A DNA stretch of 64,000 nucleotides, taken from NCBI GenBank assembly GCA_947168395.1, contig CAMVLT010000006.1, forward strand, positions 62,001-126,000, in the 5' to 3' direction. Below the pieces are notes generated by a model. It had not been told where the DNA came from. It ran no database searches and worked only from the letters and a program-made list of their open reading frames with translations. Shown here piece by piece: positions 16,121 to 24,100 of the stretch. This stretch comes from an uncultured Prevotellaceae bacterium (GTDB taxonomy: Bacteria; Bacteroidota; Bacteroidia; Bacteroidales; Bacteroidaceae). The first letter of the stretch is position 1; each line of letters starts with the position of its first letter. Position numbers and translations under genes: made by a program.

Positions 16121-16177
16121 CTTTTATCATCTTTTTCGAACAAAGTATTATAAATATCAGTCATACTACTGAAGATT

Positions 16178-16212
16178 TTCACAAAAATCGCCATTCATGA
16201 TGCTTTTGTGAA
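16178..16212. promoter_or_regulatory. palindromic operator candidate, copy 3
   Basis: TTCACAAAAAT (16178-16188) faces CTTTTGTGAA (16203-16212). The outer arms match the copies at 4611 and 15831 with one weak position. It is about 82 nt upstream of the TACCTTTG box of the candidate small RNA, close to the 77-nt distance of copy 2 to its promoter. Confidence 0.5.
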
Positions 16213-16233
16213 AAACACGAGAATAAACGGCAC

Positions 16234-16252
16234 AAAAAAAGGGCCTCAGCCC
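16234..16252 (-). terminator. intrinsic terminator of the toxin-antitoxin operon
   Basis: Read on the minus strand, GGGC-TGAG-GCCC is followed by seven T residues. It lies 25 bp after the toxin stop. Confidence 0.65.
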
Positions 16253-16276
16253 TGCCATATTATATTAGTGATAAGA

Positions 16277-16552
16277 TTACAGTCCAAACAGTTCATGGTG
16301 CGTACCCAGGCGCAACAGCTTGACGGTGTTCGTCGTCTCGTCAATCCATATCAGCAGGAAGTCATCCTCCACATGGCACTCCATGCAACCCTCGTAGACA
16401 CCATGCAGCTTATGGGGCTTATTCTCCGCAGGCACACGCCCCGTCTGCTCAAGATGCCTCACCACTTCGCCAAGAGCATGAATCTTGCTCTTACGGTGCT
16501 GGTAGCGCTTCAAGTCCTTCTTGAACTTCCCTGAAAAACAAATCTTCTTCAT
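16277..16552 (-). CDS. yafQ: YafQ-family mRNA interferase toxin
   Basis: 91 residues, the usual length of the RelE/YafQ fold. The family core is present: KFKKDLKRYQHRKSKI near the N-terminus, KPHKLHGVYEGCMECHVEDD, then LLIWIDE and LLRLGTHHELF at the end. The 'H.L.G.y.g..ECH...D.LLIW' and 'R.GTHSeLF' patterns are diagnostic of YafQ, including the catalytic histidines. YafQ cleaves mRNA on the ribosome. It overlaps the antitoxin gene by 4 bp (ATGA). In this position it is prophage cargo that could stabilise the prophage or act in exclusion of other phages. Confidence 0.85.
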   Translation of the reverse strand: MKKICFSGKFKKDLKRYQHRKSKIHALGEVVRHLEQTGRVPAENKPHKLHGVYEGCMECHVEDDFLLIWIDETTNTVKLLRLGTHHELFGL

Positions 16553-16794
16553 AGGCTGGCCACGTATTCCTCGAAATGCTCAATCTGCTCATGCGTGAGC
16601 TCCTCCAGTTCCACGCCGCTACGGCATTCCTCAATGGCTGCAAGCGTTTCTGCATTGGGCTGATACATCGACTCCTCCAGCCTGTCCTCTATCAGACGGC
16701 TGACGGTGATACCCTTGCGCCTTGCCTCCGCATTAAGGTCTGCAAGCATGTAATCCGGAAGGCTTACCGTTGTATTTGTCCTTGTTGCTTCCAT
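16549..16794 (-). CDS. RelB/DinJ-like antitoxin
   Basis: 81 residues. A ribbon-helix-helix start (TNTTVSLPDYMLADLNAEAR, then KGITVSRLIEDRLEESMYQ) is followed by an acidic tail (CRSGVELEELTHEQIEHFEE) of the kind that wraps the toxin. It is directly upstream of and overlaps the YafQ gene. It probably represses its own promoter: a TAATTTTG box lies at 16846-16839 and two direct repeats at 16808-16828 lie just downstream of it. Confidence 0.8.
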   Translation of the reverse strand: MEATRTNTTVSLPDYMLADLNAEARRKGITVSRLIEDRLEESMYQPNAETLAAIEECRSGVELEELTHEQIEHFEEYVASL

Positions 16795-16807
16795 ATCCTT
16801 AAACTAC

Positions 16808-16828
16808 TTTTAAACTGTTTTTAAACTG
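16808..16828. promoter_or_regulatory. direct-repeat operator of the toxin-antitoxin operon
   Basis: TTTTAAACTG occurs at 16808-16817 and 16819-16828, an 11-bp period, between the -7 box (16846-16839, minus strand TAATTTTG) and the antitoxin start. One-turn spacing fits ribbon-helix-helix autoregulation. Confidence 0.55.
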
Positions 16829-16922
16829 TTTTACGCTGCAAAATTACAAATATTTCCCGAATCAACAAGCGTTTTAGCAACTTTTTTGTAAATTTGCACT
16901 CGCAATATATAAATAATAAGGT

Positions 16923-18062
16923 ATGAAGAGACTGTTAATATTTGCAACCGTTGCTGTCCTGACAATGTCTGCCTGTGCTCAAAGCAGTAACGCAAAGAAG
17001 TATATCAAAAAGTATGATGTTATAAATATCGTCAAAGAATTACCAAAGGGCAATGCTGAAAAGTTTTGGGATGCCGTACACAACCAGAACAAAAGAGTCC
17101 AGGAACTCGGAAAAGCTATCGAGGAAGGAAATAAGACAGCTCTTCAAACAGCTGAAGACCTCATAGAAATATGTTCTATTACCCAGCATTACGATGTTAC
17201 GGTAGATGGATTTACTGACTTGACGGAAAGAATCGCCAAGGATATGGGCATTATAGAAAATCATAGAAAATGCCCGATCAGAATCATAAATGACAATACT
17301 TACAACGCCAGCATGGACCCGATGGGACAGTTGAGAATAAATGTCGGAACCATAAGGACGCTCTCTTATGAAGAGCTGATGGCAGTATGCGCGCATGAAA
17401 TAGCACACCTCGCCTGCATGCATACATTTGAAGAAGCCTTGAAAACAGAAAGAAAGCAAAAACTTAACAAATTCTGGGCAGAACTCGAGGCAGGACTACT
17501 CGTTGGGGCAGCTGCAGCATCCGCAGGTTTCGGAATTGCAAACGGGGTGGAGGTACAAAGCGCGAATACTATCCTATCCAATGCTGGATACTTTCTTGAA
17601 GTAAGTTATGCCGACGCAGAAGAATCTACAATCAGGTTCAGCTACCGCTACACACGAGACCAGGAGATAGAGGCAGATGTCATAGCCTACCGTTTTATGG
17701 AATATATGGGCTATGGAGTACAACACTGGATATCAGCCATAAGAAAAATAAAAGAGGTCGACACACGTACTGTCCAGAGCAAGTATGACGATCATCCTCT
17801 GCCTGCACTACGCCTCGAAATACTTGAGACCCTCGAAAGCGAGACCATGAACAGAGGCAACATGTATAGCAGACTCATAGGAACAGGAAAGGTCACTAAA
17901 AGAGAAATAGGAAGCAGGGAAGAGTTCATAAACACCATCAAAGACAAAAAGGCAGCAAAAGAATTCTACGTTAGGATGATAGAAAGCGGCTTGCTGACCG
18001 CTAAAGACATAGGAGCAGAAAAGGACTTCATCAATAGCGTATCTGCCGACTTCTGGAGGTAG
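16923..18062 (+). CDS. M48-like zinc metallopeptidase lipoprotein, prophage cargo
   Basis: 379 residues. The signal MKRLLIFATVAVLTMSAC gives a lipoprotein-type cleavage before Cys. The peptidase core shows VCAHEIAHLACMH (HExxH zinc motif, about residue 160), a third-ligand region QEIEADVIAYRFMEYMGY (ExxxD), and the M48 segment DDHPLPALRLE. A small hydrophobic Ala/Gly segment lies between the motifs. About 75 extra residues form the C-terminus. Such enzymes work in periplasmic or outer-membrane protein quality control. It is monocistronic, AT-richer than the surrounding virion genes and behind its own TAAATTTG box, all signs of a lysogenic cargo gene. Confidence 0.8.
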   Translation: MKRLLIFATVAVLTMSACAQSSNAKKYIKKYDVINIVKELPKGNAEKFWDAVHNQNKRVQELGKAIEEGNKTALQTAEDLIEICSITQHYDVTVDGFTDLTERIAKDMGIIENHRKCPIRIINDNTYNASMDPMGQLRINVGTIRTLSYEELMAVCAHEIAHLACMHTFEEALKTERKQKLNKFWAELEAGLLVGAAAASAGFGIANGVEVQSANTILSNAGYFLEVSYADAEESTIRFSYRYTRDQEIEADVIAYRFMEYMGYGVQHWISAIRKIKEVDTRTVQSKYDDHPLPALRLEILETLESETMNRGNMYSRLIGTGKVTKREIGSREEFINTIKDKKAAKEFYVRMIESGLLTAKDIGAEKDFINSVSADFWR

Positions 18063-18128
18063 TGAATACCTGTTATTTATGCCTGAATAATAAACTTCAA
18101 GGGATAAACATAAATTTCTCCATTTTTA

Positions 18129-18160
18129 TTTGGTCGTTTCAAAAAAAATACCTATCTTTG
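18129..18160 (+). promoter_or_regulatory. promoter of the structured leader
   Basis: TTTG at 18129-18132, 20 nt, TATCTTTG at 18153-18160: a full Bacteroidetes promoter. Transcription should start close to 18167, more than 210 nt before the first gene. Confidence 0.65.
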
Positions 18161-18163
18161 CAT

Positions 18164-18384
18164 TGTCAAAAATCCAAATGCGGCAGAGAGTCGCAGGATT
18201 CAGTCCTGCAATTTTTATGTCACTAACTTTGAGGTCAAACAATATAACTGCACCGTGTCGGGTAAGCGGATAACGCCCCGGAGGTCTCGCATTTGGAGCC
18301 TTGACAGCGCGTAGTGCAGTTTCTTTATGTCAAAATCCAAATGAGAACGAAAAACAATGACAGAATAGAGAAAGGGGGCAACTT
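18164..18384 (+). ncRNA. structured 5' leader with attenuator-like hairpin
   Basis: This 220-nt leader has several pairing options. GCAGGA-TTCAG-TCCTGC (18193-18209) followed by AATTTTT resembles an intrinsic terminator. ACTGCAC (18247-18253) pairs with GTGCAGT (18314-18320). CGGG-TAA-GCG-GATAA-CGC-CCCG (18259-18280) is a compact hairpin. The block TGTCAAAAATCCAAATG occurs at 18164 and, one base shorter, at 18328; both are near complements of CGCATTTGGAGCCTTGACA (18288-18306), so two mutually exclusive pairings are possible. This is the layout of an attenuator or riboswitch, but the family was not recognised. Confidence 0.5.
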
Positions 18385-18606
18385 ATGATAGTTCCCGTAA
18401 CAATTGGCAGCAGCAGCTATATGGCCGTCGCTATGCCGGAGGTATCGAATGTTGACGATGTACGCAATCTCAGGTCGTCGCTCATGGACGTGCTGGAGGC
18501 TTGTGTAGGTAACGATGACAGTAAGACGCAGGCGCGTTCAAACTCTCTCAGGATGCTTGTCAGGATGATTGACGCACTTACCACCACAGTAGAGGAAGGA
18601 GGTTAA
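18385..18606 (+). CDS. unrecognised 73-residue protein
   Basis: 73 residues (MIVPVTIGSSSYMAVAMPEV at the start, helical after residue 25, ending TTTVEEGG). The ATG is preceded by AAAGGGGGC, an unusually strong Shine-Dalgarno-like site for a Bacteroidetes gene. It is the first of three closely packed genes behind the structured leader. No family is recognised. Confidence 0.5.
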   Translation: MIVPVTIGSSSYMAVAMPEVSNVDDVRNLRSSLMDVLEACVGNDDSKTQARSNSLRMLVRMIDALTTTVEEGG

Positions 18607-18608
18607 TC

Positions 18609-18863
18609 ATGGGTAAGGAAACCAATCTTTTGACACGTACCGAGTACGATGCAGTGAGGGCACTGCTTGCTGTCATTGCAGGCTATGAAATGCCTTATGA
18701 AGAGGTGAGGGAGAGTCTACTGCTCTCCACTCACTTCAAATACGCTTATCTGCTTACTCATTGTAGCGAGGATGTAGTGAATGCCTTTGTCGAAAAACTC
18801 GACCAGGAACAACGCTACTCCCTTATTTTGCTCAACAAGATTTTTGTAAAACTCGCAGACTGA
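18609..18863 (+). CDS. unrecognised 84-residue protein
   Basis: 84 residues, helical, with EYDAVRALLAVIAGYEMPYE and FVEKLDQEQRYSLILLNKIF. It starts 2 bp after the previous stop with GGAGG 6 bp before the ATG, and its stop overlaps the next start by one base. These tight junctions suggest a translationally coupled set. No family is recognised. Confidence 0.5.
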   Translation: MGKETNLLTRTEYDAVRALLAVIAGYEMPYEEVRESLLLSTHFKYAYLLTHCSEDVVNAFVEKLDQEQRYSLILLNKIFVKLAD

Positions 18864-19669
18864 TGGCAAGGATAAATGATATAACCGGCTTGCGCTTTGG
18901 TATGCTTGTTGCGGAGCACATGACTGGAGACAAGACAAAATCCGGCAACTACATTTGGCATTGCAAGTGTGATTGCGGGAAAGAGATAGATGTTTCGTCT
19001 GGCGAACTTATGTCAGGACACACACGTTCATGCGGATGCAGGAGCCTTGCCGAACTTGAAGGACAACGTTTTGGCAAGCTGACGGTGATTCGCCTTTCAG
19101 GTAGATCATCGCCTTCAGGAGGCCGTTACTGGCTGTGTCGATGTGATTGTGGAAACTACAGGGAAGTAAGTACACACAATCTTAAGACTACTCGCGGAGG
19201 CATAAAGGCTTGTGAAGAATGTGCAGAAAAAGCATCCTCAGACAACCGTGAGAAGTTTACCAAAGAAACACTACCACATCAAACCAACGTACGCCGAGAG
19301 AGATTGCATGGCATTTGGGTGACAATGAAGTCCAGATGCAACAATCCCAATGTGGAGGCATTCAAACACTATGGCCAAAGGGGAATATCTGTGTGTAGGG
19401 AATGGAATAATAGCTATATGACATTCAAGAAATGGGCTCTTGCAAACGGTTACAACGATAACCTAACCATCGAGCGGATTGATGTCAATGGTGACTACTG
19501 CCCGGAAAACTGTACCTGGATTGAGATGCGTAAGCAATTCTTCAACAAAACCAACACCCATTTTATAGAATATGAAGGAAAAAAGATTCCTGTTTCTAAG
19601 ATGGTCTATGATTTGGGGCTTGACTATAGCCAGATTATCTATTATCTCAAGAGCTACGACACTACTTAA
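18863..19669 (+). CDS. zinc-ribbon and HNH-like phage endonuclease candidate
   Basis: 268 residues. Two repeats of a zinc ribbon come first: RFGMLVAEHM, CKCDCGKEIDV and SCGC (residues 11-60), then RFGKLTVIRL, CRCDCGNYREV and CEEC (residues 68-120). The second half carries WVTMKSRCNNPNVEAFKHYG, GISVCREW and LTIERIDVNGDYCPENCTWI, a segment shared by many phage 'HNH or AP2-type' homing-like proteins. It may bind and cut DNA. It overlaps the previous gene by one base and ends at a terminator at 19672. Homing endonucleases are often found as insertions between phage modules. Confidence 0.65.
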   Translation: MARINDITGLRFGMLVAEHMTGDKTKSGNYIWHCKCDCGKEIDVSSGELMSGHTRSCGCRSLAELEGQRFGKLTVIRLSGRSSPSGGRYWLCRCDCGNYREVSTHNLKTTRGGIKACEECAEKASSDNREKFTKETLPHQTNVRRERLHGIWVTMKSRCNNPNVEAFKHYGQRGISVCREWNNSYMTFKKWALANGYNDNLTIERIDVNGDYCPENCTWIEMRKQFFNKTNTHFIEYEGKKIPVSKMVYDLGLDYSQIIYYLKSYDTT

Positions 19670-19671
19670 AA

Positions 19672-19702
19672 ATCCCCCGGCGCAATCACTGCGACGGGGG
19701 AT
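19672..19702. terminator. hairpin terminator between convergent genes
   Basis: ATCCCCC (19672-19678) pairs with GGGGGAT (19696-19702). It lies 3 bp after the HNH-like gene and 39 bp before the end of the HU-HIG gene, which is transcribed toward it. Confidence 0.6.
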
Positions 19703-19740
19703 TAATAACAAAGTCAGTAATGAAATGGAATTTAATCTTC

Positions 19741-20667
19741 TCAGTTGAGGTCTACATCATCCCACTCGCCTGGCTCGGAGTTGATCTCCAGCACGGTGCC
19801 CTTGGTAGGCATCTGGAACGATCCGGTGTAGGTCCCGTCATTCTCAGTCAGGATGATGCGGATGCCGTTGACCTTCACAATAGGCTCCCTGTCATTTGCA
19901 GATGTGACACTGACGTTCACGTTAGAGCCGGAATGAACGTTGTCGTTGCTGTTGATCTCCTGCTCGCTGTCGTCGGTCACGGTCGAGGTGCCGTTGCCGT
20001 ACTTGTAGATCACCAGCCTGTAGTCACCCTCGGTGCCGCTCTGCGAACCACTGTTGCCTCCGGTGTTGCCACCCGTTGAGCCGCCGGTGTTAGTACCTGA
20101 TCCGCTGTTACTACCTGAGTTGGTAGAACCACCGCTTTGAGAACCGCTGTTCTGAGTTGTGCCGGCGTTGCCCGTGCTTGACGAACCGCCGTTCTCTGAG
20201 CCACCCTGACTATCAGGATCGCCATCAACGGAAGCATTCTCATCACCGTCATCAGGATCGTAGTAGTTACCATCACCGATGTACTTGTCTGCCTCCTTGA
20301 ACTTGGCATCTGCAAACAGGTTGCGGGCACGGAAGCGCTTACCAAGATACAGGTTGACACCAACTCCCTTGATACAGTTAGCGGTAAACTTGTCAGAAGT
20401 CTCCATACCCTGGGTAATCAGGCCAACGGTAAAGATACCAAGGTCATCCAGTCGGACGGCCTTACCCTCCAGCAGCATCTCTCGCAGACAGACCTCCATC
20501 TCGATGATGACACCGCGGATGGTGGCCTCTGAGAACACACAGTGATGCTTGGCCATGTGCTCGATAAACTCGTCGAACTCCATCAGTTCGTGAACGGCAC
20601 GTGCATACCACTTTCCGAATGCATGAGAGTGCTCGTTGTTGTTCTTGTATTTTTTGTACTTAATCAT
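19741..20667 (-). CDS. HU-HIG-type DNA-binding protein with Ig-like tail
   Basis: 308 residues. Residues 1-125 form an HU/IHF-like domain of the Bacteroidetes type (HAFGKWYARAVHELMEFDEF, VRLDDLGIFTVGLITQGMET, then FRARNLFADAKFKEADKY). Residues about 140-215 are a Gly/Ser/Asn/Thr repeat linker, and residues 220-308 are beta-rich and Ig-like (VVIKVNGIRI type strands, ending EWDDVDLN). This HU plus Ig arrangement is the HU-HIG family, known in Bacteroidetes and their mobile elements. It probably binds and bends DNA; the linker and Ig domain suggest a role on the particle or nucleoid surface. It is divergent from the DUF4248 gene, sharing a regulatory gap. Confidence 0.72.
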   Translation of the reverse strand: MIKYKKYKNNNEHSHAFGKWYARAVHELMEFDEFIEHMAKHHCVFSEATIRGVIIEMEVCLREMLLEGKAVRLDDLGIFTVGLITQGMETSDKFTANCIKGVGVNLYLGKRFRARNLFADAKFKEADKYIGDGNYYDPDDGDENASVDGDPDSQGGSENGGSSSTGNAGTTQNSGSQSGGSTNSGSNSGSGTNTGGSTGGNTGGNSGSQSGTEGDYRLVIYKYGNGTSTVTDDSEQEINSNDNVHSGSNVNVSVTSANDREPIVKVNGIRIILTENDGTYTGSFQMPTKGTVLEINSEPGEWDDVDLN

Positions 20668-20763
20668 AATGGTATTAAATTATTAAAGTCGTTTGGCACT
20701 ATTGCCGGTGCAAAGATATGGCTTTCTGATGGTATAAAATCCGTTTTCGCCTCATCTGTCCTG

Positions 20764-20787
20764 TTATGGGCGGTTATGGGCGGTTAT
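20764..20787. promoter_or_regulatory. tandem repeat in divergent promoter region
   Basis: TTATGGGCGG occurs twice without spacer (20764-20783), followed by TTAT. It lies between the minus-strand box at 20718-20711 (TATCTTTG, for the HU-HIG gene) and the plus-strand box TAATTTTG at 20815-20822 (for the DUF4248 gene), a likely operator for both. Confidence 0.45.
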
Positions 20788-20838
20788 AAATCCTTTTATT
20801 TCGAGTATTTTGCGTAATTTTGCACCGTTGTTTATAAT

Positions 20839-21057
20839 ATGGAAGCGTTTAGGATAAAGGAATACGGACGGCAGCAGCTTGCACAGATGTACAGCCCTGA
20901 CATAGCACCGGAATCAGCATGGAAGAAACTGAAACGATGGATTCAGCATTCACCAGGGCTGACAGAGCGACTGCATGCCCTCGGCTACGACTCCCATACC
21001 CGCTCTTTTACCCCTGCTCAGGTACATGCTATCACTGATGCTATTGGAGAGCCTTGA
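20839..21057 (+). CDS. DUF4248-family protein
   Basis: 72 residues starting MEAFRIKEYGRQQLAQMYSP, then AWKKLKRWIQHSPGLTERL and SFTPAQVHAITDAIGEP. The 'F.IK.YGr.eLA..Y.P....a..aW..L..WI' pattern is that of DUF4248, a small Bacteroidetes family with a helix-turn-helix-like plan. In related genomes it often sits near HU-like and DUF3987 genes; here it is divergent from an HU-HIG gene. A DNA-binding role is plausible and unproven. Confidence 0.7.
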   Translation: MEAFRIKEYGRQQLAQMYSPDIAPESAWKKLKRWIQHSPGLTERLHALGYDSHTRSFTPAQVHAITDAIGEP

Positions 21058-21065
21058 AAATTTGA

Positions 21066-21114
21066 ATACTGCAAACGGACAATTACCAGTATGGAAATCG
21101 CCCGTTTGCAGTAT
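21066..21114. terminator. 13-bp hairpin terminator between convergent genes
   Basis: ATACTGCAAACGG (21066-21078) pairs perfectly with CCGTTTGCAGTAT (21102-21114) around 23 nt. It separates the DUF4248 gene from the end of the giant gene. T runs are short, so termination efficiency is uncertain. Confidence 0.5.
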
Positions 21115-21135
21115 GGAAAAACTTATTTATCGGAA

Positions 21136-24100
21136 TTATCTTGATTCTGCCTGTATAGCCTTTTCTAATGCCTCTCGCCGCCACTGGCGTATCTTCTGCA
21201 TCAGTTCAGCGTCATCATCACCTCCAAGTTTCTTCTTGCCTTTCTCGCGTATTCTGCTCTGTAGATCGTTGATGGCCTTCACGGTCTTATGATCACCACG
21301 AGCGTTAGCCTCTTTCTTCTTGGCAGACAGTAGAGCATCCTCGCGGATGTCCTCATACTCCATCAACTGTTGGTAGTTCTGCTGCCACTGCTCTTTGGCA
21401 TTCTTTACATCTTCACCTGCAGCGAGGCCAAAGCGACTGGCAACAGCCTTGGCAAGAAGTCTGCGCTCTTCAAGACTCTTTGAGCGGAGAAGGTTGTGCC
21501 TCAGCTCCTCATCATCCAGTCGGTCTATGCGCTCCTGAACGCTCTTGTCGAACTGTTTGCGGATCTTTCCTATCTTCTCTTCGCGACCTTCCTCACCTCG
21601 GAGCCAACCCATAATAGGAGCATCCTTCCAATGCTTATAGTGGGCGTACCTGCTGGCCATCTCCTCATAACTGAGTTTCTGGGCATCCTCGGCGTTCATG
21701 CCAAGCTCGTCGATGTACTTGTTACGCCAAGAGCTTGTCGGAGCGTTCATCAGTCGCATGATAAACAGGGCTATCTCCTTCGGGTGTGCAAGGTTATCGG
21801 CATCGGCACTGTACTTTGTGCCGTCCCAACCAGGCGCACCATAGTCCATGCAGGCATTCCACATATCGGTGAAGGTCTGCGGATTCACACCGACTGCTGA
21901 CTGTGCACAGATATTGAATACGTCCTGAGCTGCTGCAAACTTGTCGTAGCCCATCTTCTTGATCATGCCTTGTATGTCGGCCATCAGAGGCAGGGGATTA
22001 ACCTCATAGTCGCCTCCCTGCTTCAAAGCGGAGTCAATGGCAGAACCCCAGCCCTCATTCCTGAAGGCCTTGCGTGTCTGCTCGCTGGCAAAGCTGCGGC
22101 TTATGAACTCACTGAAGAGATTACCGGCGGCAAATCCTTCAGTAGGACCGGCGGCCAATCCTCTCAGCAGGGCATCGGTCATCATCTCACTCTTAGTCTC
22201 ATCATCGTCGCCAATCAGCAGATAGGGAAGGGATGCACCAAGGTTCCATGCCACCGTGACACCAAACATCATGTTAAGCATACGGGCTACGTCATGCCTG
22301 CCTGCACGCGCATATTCGGCTTCTGCGGCCTTCTTTGCATGCGCCTCATCGATACCGAACTGCTCCTGCAGCTGACGTGTCATAAAACCAATGGCATCCT
22401 CCTTATAGCCTTTCTGAGACCTGTGCTTCAGGTTACGTGCTGCATCCACCCACTGGCGGGTATAGGCCATAGAGCTGTTACGGAACACACTGAGCATATT
22501 GGCGGCAACGGTACGATCTTTCTGGATAGCACTCACAAAGGCGCCCTCACTGCTCTGCTGGGTCAGGTTGTAACCTATCTCGGCATCCTGCAAGGCCCGC
22601 TTGTGTGCCAGCTCGTCACTGGCTCCTATGCTCTTGTATTTCTTATAGCGGCTCTCATATATGGACCTGGCACCGACGGCACAGGTTACACCATCCACCA
22701 AGGCGTTAGGACTCATACCCATGCGGGTAGCCATCTGCACAAGGCTGGTCTTCCACATCTTCCAGTCCGTAGGATCATCCATCAGTCGGGTGTCACCCAC
22801 CTGTCGGCTCTTCCAGCGTTTCTCGAAGACGGGCATGTTTTCCATTGCCCACTTCCATGAGCCGTATGGATTCACGGAGTTCTTCACGAAGTTACCGATA
22901 TTCACGTCATGGAGGAAAGCCGGAGCCGAAAGTATCTGCTTGAATGCCGTATAAACACGGAAATTGATCTTTGCAGCTGTCACACCCTTGGCGATGTTAC
23001 TGATGGCGGAGTCCACGCTGCCAGGCTTGGCCTTTGGCCTGTATGTGCCTGCTGCCATACGTGCGGTATCGGCAAAAGTATTCCACAGGGCATCACCGCT
23101 TCCGTAGATGGTGCTCATGTTCTTCACCTTGTTACGGAAGGTGGTATAGCTCAACAGCGTATTTATATCCTTGTTCCACTCTGCTGTTGCTGCCCAGCGT
23201 TCCATATCTTCGACGTGCTCGATGGCAAGGCTCAGGGCATCGGTGTGCAGGATGTCTAAAGGCAAGGCATTCTTCCGGCGCTTGATGATGTTACCTGTAA
23301 TGGTGGACGGCAATACTGCATCCTGATCAGCCATATTGGAAACATCCTGCTCCTGGTAACGGGCATCACCGAGTATCTTCAAGGGGAAGTAATGATCGAT
23401 AGCGGCCATAGGCGCACCGAACATTCTTTCGTGTACCTTATTATATATTATACGCTTCTGAACCAGGTAATCATCCTGTAGCCAGTCGCCCAACTGCACA
23501 AGACGGGGATCAAGGAAGTCCTTCACTTTTTCTACAGTCTCTTCGTCTATACCCATCTTACGGAGCTTCATACGTCCGTCAGTCATCTTGTCTGCCATAT
23601 AGATATAGAGAAGGTTGCCCTGGTTCAGTGTGAAGGTCTTAGGATCCTCACCGTCCAGCACTTCCACCTCCAATGTAGGCAGACTACGGACTATTTCGTA
23701 GAGATCACTCCACCTTTTCACTTTATCACCGAACACCTCGCTGGCTTTCGCGTCAAGCTCCTCCTTGGCTTTCTGCTCATTCACGTAGGCTTTATCGGTA
23801 GAGTCCATCCAAGAGCGCATGAAGTGGTCAAACAGGTAGCCCTCGCCGCTGGCATTGCGGCTACCGAACTGCCTCAGCATCTGCTCGAAGGTGGCCAATG
23901 GCTGGAGGAAGAAGTTAGCAGGCTTTCCCTTGATCTTCTCCCTCATGGCTCCCATGTCCTTTCCTGCGAGGTCGAAGTTGGCGATCTGCTGGATGTGCTT
24001 CATGCGCTCCTTCTCCCTCTCCACAAACTCCTTGGCACCTTGCATACTCTCAGAGATATTGCCCTGAAGCCTGCCGATGATGTCGCCGAACATACCTATC

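Noticed and set aside
18129..19669. retron or diversity-generating retroelement
   Set aside because: A structured RNA is present but no reverse transcriptase gene is visible in any frame of the window.
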